Positions 1 to 9,209 of a stretch of 63,070 nt of DNA are shown piece by piece; positions within the stretch are counted from its first letter, which is position 1; every line of letters begins with the position of its first letter. The DNA lies in contig NZ_AKKK01000023.1 in the NCBI RefSeq assembly GCF_000281065.1, forward strand, positions 1 through 63,070, in the 5' to 3' direction. A program made the translations under genes and the position numbers. This stretch comes from Arthrobacter sp. M2012083. Lineage in GTDB: Bacteria; Actinomycetota; Actinomycetes; Actinomycetales; Micrococcaceae. The notes beneath the pieces are model-generated. The model did no database searches. It was not told the origin of the DNA and worked only from the letters and a program-made list of their open reading frames with translations.

Positions 1-1532
<1,532 letters not shown>

Positions 1533-1706
1533 GACAGGCTCCCCAGCAGCTGTTTTGGTGGTGTGTCGGCCAGTCTAGGTGGGGCGAACAATCGCGTCCC
1601 AGTCAGGAATTCGGGCTTGTGGATAACCCGCCTATGGTCTCCGAATGTTCCCCGGCGTATTCTTGCCTCGCCGGCTTGTCATCGCACGCATCTTATTGGG
1701 GGAACC

Positions 1707-2225
1707 ATGGTCACGATCGAACGTCCACGCCTGTCCACGTCCGGGCGCCTGCTATCGGCTGCCCTGTTGATTGTCATGCTGACACTCAACGCCTGCTCTT
1801 TCCCGATGCCTGTTGCTCAGTCCACGCCCAGTGCGGCGGCGTCGTCGGAGGCGCCAGCCGCGGATCTGGGCGCCAGCGCGAATCCCGACGCCAGCGCCGA
1901 CCCCAACGCAACTGCGGCAACCGGTGGTGTCTATGGTGAGTTCGGATCCATGTCCGAGGCCTGTCTTTCGGTAAGCGCGACGATGCTGAGCGTCACCATC
2001 CTTCCGCTGGCGGCAATGGCTGGAGGCAAGCCCGAGGACATCGAGAAGGCTAAACAGGAGTTGTCCCAAATGGAGGGCAAAGTGCCGGAAGAACTGAAGC
2101 CGGCGTTCGAGAAACTTCGGGCCTTCACGGAGGCTGCGGGCTCGGACTTCAGCAAATATGGCGACGGGCAGTTTGAAGAACTGATGAAGCCCATCCAGGA
2201 CTGGACCGAGAAGAACTGCAAGTAG
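1707..2225 (+). CDS. Orphan lipoprotein
   Basis: The 172-residue product has a signal peptide ending in the lipobox LNAC around residue 30, an Ala/Ser/Pro/Asp-rich spacer of about 40 residues, and a mostly helical C-terminal half rich in Lys and Glu that ends with a single Cys (NCK). I do not recognise the domain. The frame is open farther upstream, but the ATG at 1707 is chosen because TTGGGGGAA lies just ahead of it and the signal peptide starts there. It stands alone between a divergent lipoprotein operon and the Asp23 cluster, and ends in a strong hairpin. The helical part could be a substrate-binding or scaffold domain; nothing in the sequence decides this. Confidence 0.75.
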   Translation: MVTIERPRLSTSGRLLSAALLIVMLTLNACSFPMPVAQSTPSAAASSEAPAADLGASANPDASADPNATAATGGVYGEFGSMSEACLSVSATMLSVTILPLAAMAGGKPEDIEKAKQELSQMEGKVPEELKPAFEKLRAFTEAAGSDFSKYGDGQFEELMKPIQDWTEKNCK

Positions 2226-2249
2226 CCGCGATCAGGCACGTTCCCTTCT

Positions 2250-2277
2250 CTCCGACGCTTCTCCCAAAGCGTCGGAG
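2250..2277 (+). terminator. Hairpin terminator after orphan lipoprotein
   Basis: A perfect 11-bp stem (CTCCGACGCTT with its complement) closes a 6-base loop 25 bases after the stop codon. No T-run follows, which is common for actinobacterial terminators. Confidence 0.6.
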
Positions 2278-2317
2278 CTAGACGCTAGGGTGGTACTCAA
2301 GAGAAGGGGAGTGCTCC

Positions 2318-2764
2318 GTGGAAGACCAGAACGTGCAGCTTGATCCCGTGCCGGGGGGCGAAATCCTTGGTACCGGACGCACCATCATTTCCGAGGCGGC
2401 CGTCGCCAAAGTTGCGGGCATCGCTGCCCGCACAGTGCCCGGCGTCTACTCCTTGGGCTCGGCTCCGTCCCGCGCGCTGGGGGCCATTCGCGACGCCGTC
2501 GGAAGCTCGGACCACGCAGCAGGCGTCCGCGCCGAGGTGGGGGAGACCCAAGTGGCCGTGGACATTACGTTGGTTGCACTCTACGGTCACCCTTTGCATG
2601 GCATCGCCAACCAGGTCCGGGCGGCGGTCTACCGGGCTGTGGAGGAACTGGTTGGCCTTCAGGTGATTGAGGTCAATATCGAGATCACTGATGTCTTCAT
2701 TGCACCGCCGGCCAAACCCGCGGGAAGCAAGACAGTGGTAGTGGAAAGGGAGGTTCTCCAATGA
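2318..2764 (+). CDS. Asp23/Gls24 family envelope stress protein
   Basis: This 148-residue protein shows the Asp23/Gls24 pattern: an early TIISEAAVAKVAGIAA segment, then a conserved ValAsp-rich beta strand (VAVDITLVALYG), HGIANQVRAAVYRAVEEL, and a final IEVNIEITDVFI. Members are small cytosolic proteins that are tethered to the membrane by AmaP in Firmicutes and respond to cell-envelope or alkaline stress. The GTG start at 2318 sits behind GGGGAG. It is the first of five coupled genes; its stop overlaps the next start by ATGA. A second Asp23-type gene lies two genes downstream, so the cluster encodes a likely heteromeric pair. Confidence 0.85.
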   Translation: MEDQNVQLDPVPGGEILGTGRTIISEAAVAKVAGIAARTVPGVYSLGSAPSRALGAIRDAVGSSDHAAGVRAEVGETQVAVDITLVALYGHPLHGIANQVRAAVYRAVEELVGLQVIEVNIEITDVFIAPPAKPAGSKTVVVEREVLQ

Positions 2765-2952
2765 GCATGACCGTGGTGGGAATCGCTATCGGCGCTTTCG
2801 TGGCTTTCATGTCCTTCTCGTTCGGGCTATGGGGCTTCCTGATCTCCCTGCTGTTCATGGGCATCGGCGCGCTGTTTGGTCGCGCGGCTGAGGGCAAGCT
2901 GGATCTCCGCAGTGTGCTGGACGCCATTACGGGCCGGCGCTCTTCGTCATGA
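2761..2952 (+). CDS. Small membrane protein, DUF2273-like
   Basis: The 63-residue product is almost entirely two adjacent hydrophobic segments (about residues 4-22 and 24-42) followed by a short basic-acidic tail ending TGRRSSS. Size, topology and position between two Asp23 genes fit the DUF2273 small integral membrane proteins that accompany Asp23/AmaP in many Gram-positive bacteria. Its start overlaps the first Asp23 stop (ATGA) and its own stop overlaps the next start in the same way, so it is translationally coupled on both sides. A role as membrane anchor or stabiliser for the cluster is inferred from context. Confidence 0.75.
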   Translation: MSMTVVGIAIGAFVAFMSFSFGLWGFLISLLFMGIGALFGRAAEGKLDLRSVLDAITGRRSSS

Positions 2953-3329
2953 GCGTGGCTGAGGCTGTGGAGTACACCACCAGCCTGGCCGGCCATAACC
3001 GGATCAGTACCCAGGCATTGACATCGTTGGCTCGGGCCGCTGCAGCGGAGGCGCTCGGCGTTGAGGCCCACGACATCCGAGCTGATTGGGCGGACGACGA
3101 CGGCCTGCTGGCTTTGTCCATCGTGGCACCTATCAGCGTCCCGGCTTTGACCGAGGTGTTGCGTGATCCGCAGCGTGTCCAGGGATTTGGTGGGTCCATT
3201 TGGGACCGTGCCGTGGCGGCCAAGGCTTTCGTTCTTGAAACCGTCACGCGGCTCAGCGGCTCCCAACTCAGCAGGGTGGATATCAGGATCAGTGGAGCGC
3301 ACGTCACTGAGGGAGGCCGCGTCCAGTGA
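2949..3329 (+). CDS. Second Asp23/Gls24-like protein
   Basis: The 126-residue product is a shorter, more divergent Asp23/Gls24 relative. It has an N-terminal helix region with ISTQALTSLARAAAAEALGV, a central DDGLLALSIVAPI strand that replaces the usual VDI strand, and a final LSRVDIRISGAHV segment matching the C-terminal strand of the family. It overlaps the preceding and following genes by four bases each, so it belongs to one transcript with them. It probably partners with the first Asp23 protein of the cluster at the membrane. Divergence makes the family call less certain than for the first copy. Confidence 0.7.
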   Translation: MSVAEAVEYTTSLAGHNRISTQALTSLARAAAAEALGVEAHDIRADWADDDGLLALSIVAPISVPALTEVLRDPQRVQGFGGSIWDRAVAAKAFVLETVTRLSGSQLSRVDIRISGAHVTEGGRVQ

Positions 3330-3973
3330 CCCAGGATCAGGAAACACAACAAGTGAAATCAACGGACCCGAACGCGGGAGCCAGCCCGGTGGCCGGGGAA
3401 GACCCCGGGATGAGCCGGATCCTGCGCCGTGAGACGCATTCGTCCCGTGCTGGAGCGTCCGTTATTGCAGCCGTCCTGGTCATTGTTCTGTGCGTCTACG
3501 CACTCCTCGAAGCAGGTGTCCGCGCCATTGGGCAGCCACCCTGGCTGATCGACCCCACCACCGCGGCAGAGCGCATCATCGCACTTCCGGAAGGCATCTC
3601 ACCCCTGCTGCTCGGTGCGAGTGGTGCGGTCATTGCCATGGTCGGCCTCTTCTTCCTCCTCCACGCTGTTCTGCCGGGCCGACGCGCCCGTCACTTGCTC
3701 CGGGACCCACGGACCGCCGTCGTGGTTGATGACGAAGTCTTGGCCTCTGCGTTGGCACGTCGTGCACGAACTGCCGCGAACGTTACCCAGGAACAAGTCA
3801 TGGTAGTTGTCTCGCGACAGTTGGTTGTGGTGAATGTGCGGCCAACTTCGGGCAGCCGGGTCAGCGAAGAAGCAGTGCTGACTGCCGTGCAGGCTGAACT
3901 TGAAGAAATGTCGCCCGTGCCGATGCCTGCTGTCAGGGTCAACCTGGCGTCGTCGGGGGTGATCGGAGCGTGA
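3326..3973 (+). CDS. DUF6286-like membrane protein of the Asp23 cluster
   Basis: The 215-residue product starts at GTG overlapping the previous TGA. About 45 polar residues precede a membrane segment (SVIAAVLVIVLCVYALLEAGV), a short external loop with a TrpLeu motif, a second membrane segment (LLLGASGAVIAMVGLFFLLHAVL), and a cytosolic C-terminal domain of about 110 residues. Actinobacterial Asp23 clusters regularly carry such a two-helix protein, known to me as DUF6286. The C-terminal domain, with VTQEQVMVVVSRQLVVVNVRP, could bind the Asp23 partners. The next start overlaps its stop by GTGA. Function is inferred from neighbourhood only. Confidence 0.7.
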   Translation: MTQDQETQQVKSTDPNAGASPVAGEDPGMSRILRRETHSSRAGASVIAAVLVIVLCVYALLEAGVRAIGQPPWLIDPTTAAERIIALPEGISPLLLGASGAVIAMVGLFFLLHAVLPGRRARHLLRDPRTAVVVDDEVLASALARRARTAANVTQEQVMVVVSRQLVVVNVRPTSGSRVSEEAVLTAVQAELEEMSPVPMPAVRVNLASSGVIGA

Positions 3974-4581
3974 ACGGAACACCGCGGGCCCTCAACCGCG
4001 TACTGCTCTTCATCATCGGTGTGAAACTGCTGGCCATCGGGCTGCTTCTCCTGCTGCTGGCTACTGTGCCGGCAGTGGCTACTTGGTGGCATGGTTGGTC
4101 GGCTTCCGTGTGGGCAGGCGCCGAAAATGCTTTCCGGCAGACGCACCTCCCCGGACGCGAAGAAAGCTGGTTGTGGATTGTGGCAGGCCTGATCCTCGTG
4201 GCGATCATCATTGCGATGATCGCTTGGCTGTCACAGCAGGGCAAAGGCAGGGCCAACTTGCTGGTGGCCAGCGACGACGACAGCGACGTGGACGGTGAAG
4301 TCCGGATCGGTGGTGGCGTAGCGGAACAGGCGCTACGGGCAGCCTTGTCTGAACGGACCGACCTCGCTGGTGCATCCGTGGCGACATTGGAGGTAAAGGG
4401 CAAACCGGGCCTGCGTATTCGCATCCAACCCAGGCAAGGAGTGGCGCCCCATATCCTTGCAGCTGAAGTGTCGCAGCTTGTTGAAGCGTTGGACCTCGTG
4501 ATCGGACAAAAGACCCCTGTGCTGGTGCATATGGTTTCCGGTGCCCGGTCCAGGTTCACCAAGGCCGAAAGGGTCCGCTGA
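3970..4581 (+). CDS. AmaP-like membrane anchor protein
   Basis: The 203-residue product has a membrane segment at about residues 9-35, a loop rich in Trp (WWHGWSASVW), a second segment (WLWIVAGLILVAIIIAMIAWL) and a cytosolic domain of about 110 residues. Topology and genomic place match AmaP, the protein that ties Asp23 to the membrane in Firmicutes; sequence similarity to AmaP proper cannot be judged by eye. It starts with GTG overlapping the previous stop and ends the coupled run of five genes. The next gene begins 107 bases downstream with its own promoter-like region, so the unit probably ends here. Confidence 0.7.
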   Translation: MNGTPRALNRVLLFIIGVKLLAIGLLLLLLATVPAVATWWHGWSASVWAGAENAFRQTHLPGREESWLWIVAGLILVAIIIAMIAWLSQQGKGRANLLVASDDDSDVDGEVRIGGGVAEQALRAALSERTDLAGASVATLEVKGKPGLRIRIQPRQGVAPHILAAEVSQLVEALDLVIGQKTPVLVHMVSGARSRFTKAERVR

Positions 4582-4610
4582 GAAACATCCCAAAAAATAC
4601 AGCGCTTCCG

Positions 4611-4640
4611 CATCCATAGCCTGCCTTTCGTCGGTAGTAG
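4611..4640 (+). promoter_or_regulatory. Candidate SigK-type ECF promoter of the DUF4397 gene
   Basis: CATCC at 4611-4615 is followed after exactly 15 bases by TCGGTAGTAG at 4631. The same CATCC-N15-YCG layout occurs in front of the fasciclin lipoprotein gene (23808-23835), and an ECF sigma gene lies two genes downstream. Assignment is by comparison of these two sites only. Confidence 0.45.
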
Positions 4641-4687
4641 GGGTATCAGCAAAATCCCCGCACGTCGGGCCGATTGAGGAGAAGGAT

Positions 4688-5524
4688 ATGCGCAGCAGAA
4701 TACTTACGGCAGGAGCAGGAGCCAGCGCCGCAGCACTGGCAGCAGCAATCGTCTTGGCTGTCCCCGCGCAGGCGGCGGAGGGTGACGCGCACCTGTCTGT
4801 CCTGCACGGTGTTCCCGGGTTGACCGTTGACGTCTGGGTCAATGGAGCACGAACCCTGGACGACTTCACTCCCGGCACTCTGGCCGGGCCGTTGGCACTT
4901 CCGCCCGGTGCCTACGATCTGGCCATTACCGCCTCGGACGCAGCCGATGCCTCCGCCCCTGTTATCGGGCCAGTGACCGTGACCTTGGCAGCGAACGGCA
5001 ACTACACCGCCGTCGCCAACCTCGATGCGGCCGGGAAGCCAACCGCGAACTTCTTCACGAACGACGTCTCGCGCATCGATGCCGGCAAGGGCAAGCTGAC
5101 GGTCCGGCACACGGCCGCGGCGCCAGCTGTGGATGTGCTTGCCGGCGGCACTGCCGTGGTGACCAACCTGGCCAACCCCAATGAGCAAACGCTCACCCTT
5201 GACCCGGGTACGATTTCAGCCGCTGTGGCCGCAACAGGTACGACAGCACCTGTCATTGGCCCGGCCGATGTGACGGTGGCCGAAGGCACTCACACCATCG
5301 TCTATGCGTGGGGAAGCCTTGCTGACAAGAACCTTCAACTAGCGGTGCAGACCATTGAAGGGCTGCATTCGGCTCCCGGATCGGTACCTGGCGCCTTGGA
5401 CGGCTCATCGGGCGGTGTCCCGACAGGGCAGATGGTTCTGGGCGGCGGACTCGCGGCGGCAACGTTGCTGCTGATCGTCGTCGGGCTAGGAAAGGTTCGT
5501 ACTTCCGCCGCAAGGAAGCCTTAA
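4688..5524 (+). CDS. DUF4397 surface protein with C-terminal membrane anchor
   Basis: The 278-residue product has a signal peptide ending AVPAQAA, then two DUF4397-type beta domains, each opening with a LSVLHGVPGLTVDVW-like or LTVRHTAAAPAVDVL-like strand and closing with an APVIGP strand. The C-terminus has the shape of a sorting signal: VPTGQ, a hydrophobic segment of about 17 residues, and a basic tail (KVRTSAARKP). It lacks a canonical LPXTG, but a class F sortase gene follows directly, so it is the likely substrate. The start at 4688 has GAGGAGAAGG ahead of it; upstream in-frame codons lack a signal peptide. Role is probably in the cell envelope; ligand unknown. Confidence 0.8.
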   Translation: MRSRILTAGAGASAAALAAAIVLAVPAQAAEGDAHLSVLHGVPGLTVDVWVNGARTLDDFTPGTLAGPLALPPGAYDLAITASDAADASAPVIGPVTVTLAANGNYTAVANLDAAGKPTANFFTNDVSRIDAGKGKLTVRHTAAAPAVDVLAGGTAVVTNLANPNEQTLTLDPGTISAAVAATGTTAPVIGPADVTVAEGTHTIVYAWGSLADKNLQLAVQTIEGLHSAPGSVPGALDGSSGGVPTGQMVLGGGLAAATLLLIVVGLGKVRTSAARKP

Positions 5525-5558
5525 GGCCAAAGCAACAGCATGACATCAGAGCGGAACA

Positions 5559-5591
5559 GGTCCTGGTCGTCCGATGATGACGGCCAGGACC
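5559..5591 (+). terminator. Hairpin between DUF4397 and sortase genes
   Basis: A 13-bp stem with one G-T pair (GGTCCTGGTCGTC against GACGGCCAGGACC) closes a 7-base loop 35 bases after the DUF4397 stop. It may end or stabilise the abundant surface-protein mRNA while letting some read-through into the sortase gene. Confidence 0.5.
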
Positions 5592-5648
5592 CCGCATCAA
5601 TCACGGCAGCCGGAGCCTCCTGCCGTAGACCGCCAGGAAACAACCGTT

Positions 5649-6329
5649 ATGACACCAAGTAAGCCAAGCCGAAGCCGCCGGATGGCGGCGCTCGCCGCGA
5701 TGGCAGTGCTCGTTCTGACGGCGTGCGGAACCGCGACACCGTCGACGGCCGGTAGTGCTTTCAATGAGGCAAGCGGCCCGAACCCCAGCGGGCAGCAGAC
5801 TCAGCCGTCGCTGCCCCCTGCGGAGCCTTCCCGACCACCTGCCGAATTCCCACTGAAGGGCACAACTCCTACGCAGCCCATGGCGGCTCCCCCTCCTGTG
5901 TCGCTCCAGGTGGCCGGAACGTCAATTGACATGGCCGTTATCCCCGTGGGGGTGGCACCCGGTGGGGCTATGGAGATACCGGAGACCTTCTACCAGGCCG
6001 GATGGTATCGATTCGGATCCGCCCCCGGAGCCACGGAAGGCACAGCTGTCCTGGCCGGACACATCGACACCACTTCCGACCAAGCACCGTTCTCCCAGTT
6101 GAAATCCTTGCCGGCCGGAACCTTGATAACCGTAGGACGGGAGGGTGCTCCAGCGCTCAACTATCGCGTTGTTTCCGTCACGCTGATGGCCAAGGATGCC
6201 TTTGACGGCGACGCGCTGTTCCGCCGGACCGGACCGCACGAACTCAAGGTGGTCACCTGCGGCGGCAGATGGCTGGACGAACGAATGGACTACAGCGACA
6301 ATGTGATTGTCACCGCGGTCCTTGAATAA
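5649..6329 (+). CDS. Class F sortase, predicted lipoprotein
   Basis: The 226-residue product carries a basic N-terminus and hydrophobic segment ending in a lipobox (VLTACG, Cys about residue 26), a Pro-rich linker to about residue 85, and a sortase fold. The catalytic signs are AVLAGHID (His) and LKVVTCGGRW (Cys), the pattern of actinobacterial class F sortases. The residue before the DNVIV strand is Ser where an Arg is often found, so the catalytic Arg may be in the nearby DERMDY stretch. The ATG at 5649 is chosen because the signal peptide starts there and AGGAAA lies upstream. It follows its likely substrate, the DUF4397 protein, and precedes the sigma factor gene. Confidence 0.85.
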   Translation: MTPSKPSRSRRMAALAAMAVLVLTACGTATPSTAGSAFNEASGPNPSGQQTQPSLPPAEPSRPPAEFPLKGTTPTQPMAAPPPVSLQVAGTSIDMAVIPVGVAPGGAMEIPETFYQAGWYRFGSAPGATEGTAVLAGHIDTTSDQAPFSQLKSLPAGTLITVGREGAPALNYRVVSVTLMAKDAFDGDALFRRTGPHELKVVTCGGRWLDERMDYSDNVIVTAVLE

Positions 6330-6381
6330 GCATCCCAACCCGGCCGTGGTCCTCGTCGCTGACGCCGGGAAGGAGTCTCCT

Positions 6382-6960
6382 TTGGTATCCCCAAACGAGG
6401 TTTCTTCCGCGTGGGACGATGCTTTGACCGCCTTATTCATGGCGGGGGATGAGTCTGCACTTGTGGCTGCTTACAGGCAGTTTGCCCCGCTGGTTCACAC
6501 GCTCGCTTTGAGGTCCTTGAGGGACCGTGCCGCGGCCGACGACGCCACGCAAGAGGTGTTTATCCGGGTGTGGCGTTCCCGGGACACCTTCAAACCCGAG
6601 GTCGCGGGGCTGCCGGCATGGATAGTGGGCATTGCACGCCACGTCATTGCGGACGCCCACTCTGAGTCAAACCGGGAAGTTCGTAGAGTCCTTGCCGTCG
6701 CCCAGGTCCAGGACACTGGCGGGGGAGGTCCAGCGGAGGAAGCTGTCGAGGTGCTGGCCGACAGGTTGCTCCTGGACGGAGAACTGGACCGGCTTGGTGA
6801 ACCGCAGGGTGCCATCATGAAATTGGCGTTCTACGAAGACCTGACGCACGAGCAGATTTCCCGCAGGCTTGAACTACCGCTTGGTACCGTCAAGAGCCAC
6901 ATTCGTCGTAGCTTGATCCACCTAAGAAGCAGACTGGAGGTTGACCATGCCGCACATTGA
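6382..6960 (+). CDS. sigK: ECF sigma factor, SigK-like
   Basis: This 192-residue sigma-70 factor has region 2 (DDATQEVFIRVWRSRDTF near residue 55) and region 4 (LTHEQISRRLELPLGTVKSHI near the C-terminus), with a short linker typical of ECF factors. The frame is open upstream into the sortase gene, but the TTG at 6382 is preceded by GGGAAGGAG with 6-base spacing and fits the family length, so it is preferred over the TTG at 6307. The downstream gene, an HC2-type anti-sigma factor, overlaps its end. This sigma/anti-sigma arrangement with an RskA-like partner resembles SigK-RskA of mycobacteria, which controls secreted MPT70/83 proteins; the name rests on that pairing. Confidence 0.8.
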   Translation: MVSPNEVSSAWDDALTALFMAGDESALVAAYRQFAPLVHTLALRSLRDRAAADDATQEVFIRVWRSRDTFKPEVAGLPAWIVGIARHVIADAHSESNREVRRVLAVAQVQDTGGGGPAEEAVEVLADRLLLDGELDRLGEPQGAIMKLAFYEDLTHEQISRRLELPLGTVKSHIRRSLIHLRSRLEVDHAAH

Positions 6961-7738
6961 TCCGGAAGAGTTGAGCCTCCTGGCGCTGTACGGTGACTGG
7001 CTCGATGAGGAGGGGCGACAGCACCTTAGCGGCTGTGATGCCTGCTCGGCGGAGTACGCCGCATTGCGCCGCGCCGTTGATGCCATGAAAACTACGCCGG
7101 ACAGCAGCACCTTTGAGGTGCCCGGACCCGGCGTATGGAGTGGTATTCACCGGGAACTGGGTTTGTCGGACGCAATCCGGGAAGACCCCTTGGGCTCCGC
7201 AACGGGCTCTGCAACAGGAACTGAAACCAGCAAGCCCGGCCCCACCGCTCCGCCTGAACCAGGTCAGCTACCAGCACCACCCGCGGACATACGTTCAGGC
7301 AAGAAGCGTCCCCAAGGGTGGCAACGCCGCGGGACCTGGCTGGCGGTCGCCGCAGCTGGTGCCTTGGTCATCGCGGGTGCAACCCTATGGAACATCAACC
7401 AGGCGGCAACACCGTTGGCACGAGCAGAGTTGTCGCCACTTGCCCAGCACACTGCCACAGGATCAGCGACAGTCCTTGAGTCCTCGGATGGAACGCGAAC
7501 CCTGGAAGTGAAACTGAGCAAAGAAGAAGCGCAGGGTTACCAAGAGGTCTGGCTTATTGGCAGGGACCTCACACGGCTGATCAGTCTGGGAATCATGAAG
7601 TCGGACTCAGGTACCTTCCCTCTTCCGGCGGGCCTGAATTTGGCCGATTTCCCCATCGTCGACGTTTCGGATGAACCCCTGGACGGAAATCCCGGCCACT
7701 CCAGCGTGAGCATCGTCAGGGGCTCGCTCATATCCTGA
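6947..7738 (+). CDS. rskA: Anti-sigma factor, zinc-finger/RskA type
   Basis: The 263-residue product starts with a cytosolic anti-sigma domain carrying the HLSGCDACS zinc motif near residue 25, which in this family binds the partner sigma factor. A Pro/Thr-rich linker leads to one membrane segment (WLAVAAAGALVIAGATLW, about residues 130-150) and an extracytoplasmic RskA-type beta domain with YQEVWLIGRDLTRLISLG. The ATG at 6947, within the end of the sigma gene, has GGAGG at ideal distance, so the pair is translationally coupled. It should hold the sigma factor at the membrane until proteolysis releases it. The signal is not visible from sequence. Confidence 0.85.
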   Translation: MPHIDPEELSLLALYGDWLDEEGRQHLSGCDACSAEYAALRRAVDAMKTTPDSSTFEVPGPGVWSGIHRELGLSDAIREDPLGSATGSATGTETSKPGPTAPPEPGQLPAPPADIRSGKKRPQGWQRRGTWLAVAAAGALVIAGATLWNINQAATPLARAELSPLAQHTATGSATVLESSDGTRTLEVKLSKEEAQGYQEVWLIGRDLTRLISLGIMKSDSGTFPLPAGLNLADFPIVDVSDEPLDGNPGHSSVSIVRGSLIS

Positions 7739-7835
7739 GGGCCCTTCACTGGGGTGAATCGCAGTGCCGTGGGCTGCCCTCCCGCTCACAGTAGCGGGTA
7801 GCCTGAATCCCATACCCGAAGGACAGGAGGCCCCA

Positions 7836-8552
7836 GTGGCTGGAACAACAGTGGCTTCAATGCCTGTGCCTGACAAATCTCTGCTCGAGACCAACGTGGC
7901 CGGGCTCTTGGCGGAGCTGGCGGCACTGGAAGAACCCCGCGCCCGCGAGGTGAATGAGAAGCATGGCGATGACCATGGGGTCAACCTCAGCAAGCTGCGC
8001 GCCGTCGCGAAGAGGCTAAAGACCCAGCAGGATCTCTCGCGGGAGCTGTGGGACACGGGTGATACAGCCGCCAGGTTGCTGGCACTCCTGATCTGCCGTC
8101 CCAAGGCCTTTGAGCGGGCCGAGTTGGATAGCATGCTGCGCGAAGCGCGGACTCCCAAAGTGCAGGACTGGCTGGTGAACTACGTCGTCAAGAAAAGCCC
8201 GCATTCCGAAGATCTGCGGCTGGCATGGTTCTCCGATCCTGATCCCGTGGTGGCAAGTGCCGGGTGGGCACTGACCTCCGAACGAGTCGTCAAGAAGCCC
8301 GACGGGCTGAACCTCGTGCAACTGCTTGACGTCATCGAGGCCGACATGAAGGACGCTCCGGACCGCCTCCAGTGGGCCATGAATCACTGCCTGGCACAGA
8401 TAGGAATTGAGTTTCCGGAACACCGGGCCAGGGCCCTGGGCATCGGTGAGCGATTGGAAGTGCTGAAGGACTACCCGACGCCGCCTCACTGCACGTCGCC
8501 GTTCGCGCCGGACTGGATCAATGAGATGGTGCGGCGAAAGGCAGTCAACTAG
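7836..8552 (+). CDS. DNA alkylation repair protein, AlkD-like
   Basis: The 238-residue product is nearly all helical with repeat-like segments (RLLALLICRPKAF, VQDWLVNYVVKKS, DLRLAWFSDPDPVVASAGWAL), matching the HEAT-like superhelix of AlkC/AlkD family glycosylases that remove N3- and N7-alkylated purines. The segment with AGWALTSERV and a Trp-rich surface fits the DNA-binding face. The GTG at 7836 is preceded by AGGAGG at 5 bases, better than the downstream ATG at 7860. It is a single gene, convergent with the XRE regulator, separated by 6 bases. Catalytic residues cannot be assigned with confidence, so DNA binding without glycosylase activity remains possible. Confidence 0.75.
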   Translation: MAGTTVASMPVPDKSLLETNVAGLLAELAALEEPRAREVNEKHGDDHGVNLSKLRAVAKRLKTQQDLSRELWDTGDTAARLLALLICRPKAFERAELDSMLREARTPKVQDWLVNYVVKKSPHSEDLRLAWFSDPDPVVASAGWALTSERVVKKPDGLNLVQLLDVIEADMKDAPDRLQWAMNHCLAQIGIEFPEHRARALGIGERLEVLKDYPTPPHCTSPFAPDWINEMVRRKAVN

Positions 8553-8558
8553 GGCTGG

Positions 8559-8960
8559 TCAGCCCCTGTTCCGGTGCATCATCCGGTAGGTGAGCTCGGC
8601 AAGGAGCTCTTCGTCGGATAGGTGCGAGGCCCGGGCAACGGGAGCACTGGGCACGGTGACGCGGGGAGGTCCTGGGCGTGATTCGTCACCCGAGCGCATG
8701 TCGTCAGGGGTGATCATGTCCGGAGCGAAATTCGACTTACCTTTCAGGACCTCTGACACGGATCCTGCCCTCCAGCCCAAGGCATGCTCAAGCTTGCGCT
8801 GGTTGATCTCCTGCGTCCTGCGGGTCCCGGATTCCAGTGTTCGGACTGTCTTGATGGCAGTACCAGCCTGCTTGGCCAACTGAACCTGACTCAGGCCTTG
8901 GGCCAAGCGTTCTTCCTTGATCAGGCGGCCGATAGTCTGCAGTGCTTCAAGTTCATCCAC
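8559..8960 (-). CDS. Small XRE-family transcriptional regulator
   Basis: The 133-residue product has an N-terminal helix-turn-helix of the XRE/Cro type: IGRLIKEERLAQGLSQVQLAKQAGTAIKTVRTLESG at about residues 10-45. Next comes a helical extension with LGWRAGSVSEVL, and a C-terminal region ending LAELTYRMMHRNRG. The GTG at 8960 is chosen because AGGA lies just upstream; the in-frame TTG 11 codons earlier has no ribosome site. No toxin or other partner gene adjoins it. A direct repeat (TTGCC, five bases, TTGCC) at 8978-8992 in its leader could be its own operator. Target genes are unknown. Confidence 0.8.
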   Translation of the reverse strand: MDELEALQTIGRLIKEERLAQGLSQVQLAKQAGTAIKTVRTLESGTRRTQEINQRKLEHALGWRAGSVSEVLKGKSNFAPDMITPDDMRSGDESRPGPPRVTVPSAPVARASHLSDEELLAELTYRMMHRNRG

Positions 8961-9112
8961 GATTCCTAGTTTTCCATAGGCAATAGTAGGCAATCAAATC
9001 AGGGTGGAGATGAGTTCGGCATTGAGCCTTCCCGACACTTGGCGTTCCACCCCGAAAAAGGCCTCTGCGCAGGAAAGCGAAGGCTGCTTGGTATCAATGC
9101 GGTTACGTTATG

Positions 9113-9126
9113 TGTAAGCGCTTGCA
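9113..9126. promoter_or_regulatory. LacI-type operator of the ABC importer operon
   Basis: TGTAAGCGCTTGCA is a 14-base near-perfect palindrome with the AAGCGCTT core typical of LacI/GalR operators. It lies 84 bases before the substrate-binding protein gene; the LacI gene at the end of the operon is the obvious candidate to bind it. Confidence 0.75.
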
Positions 9127-9209
9127 TTAGGCGAAGGATCATGGCTAGTGTGAGCGTCACCACATCAATTGCGCCGCCGAATCTTTGTACTCAGCGAGGA
9201 GTCTTTAGC

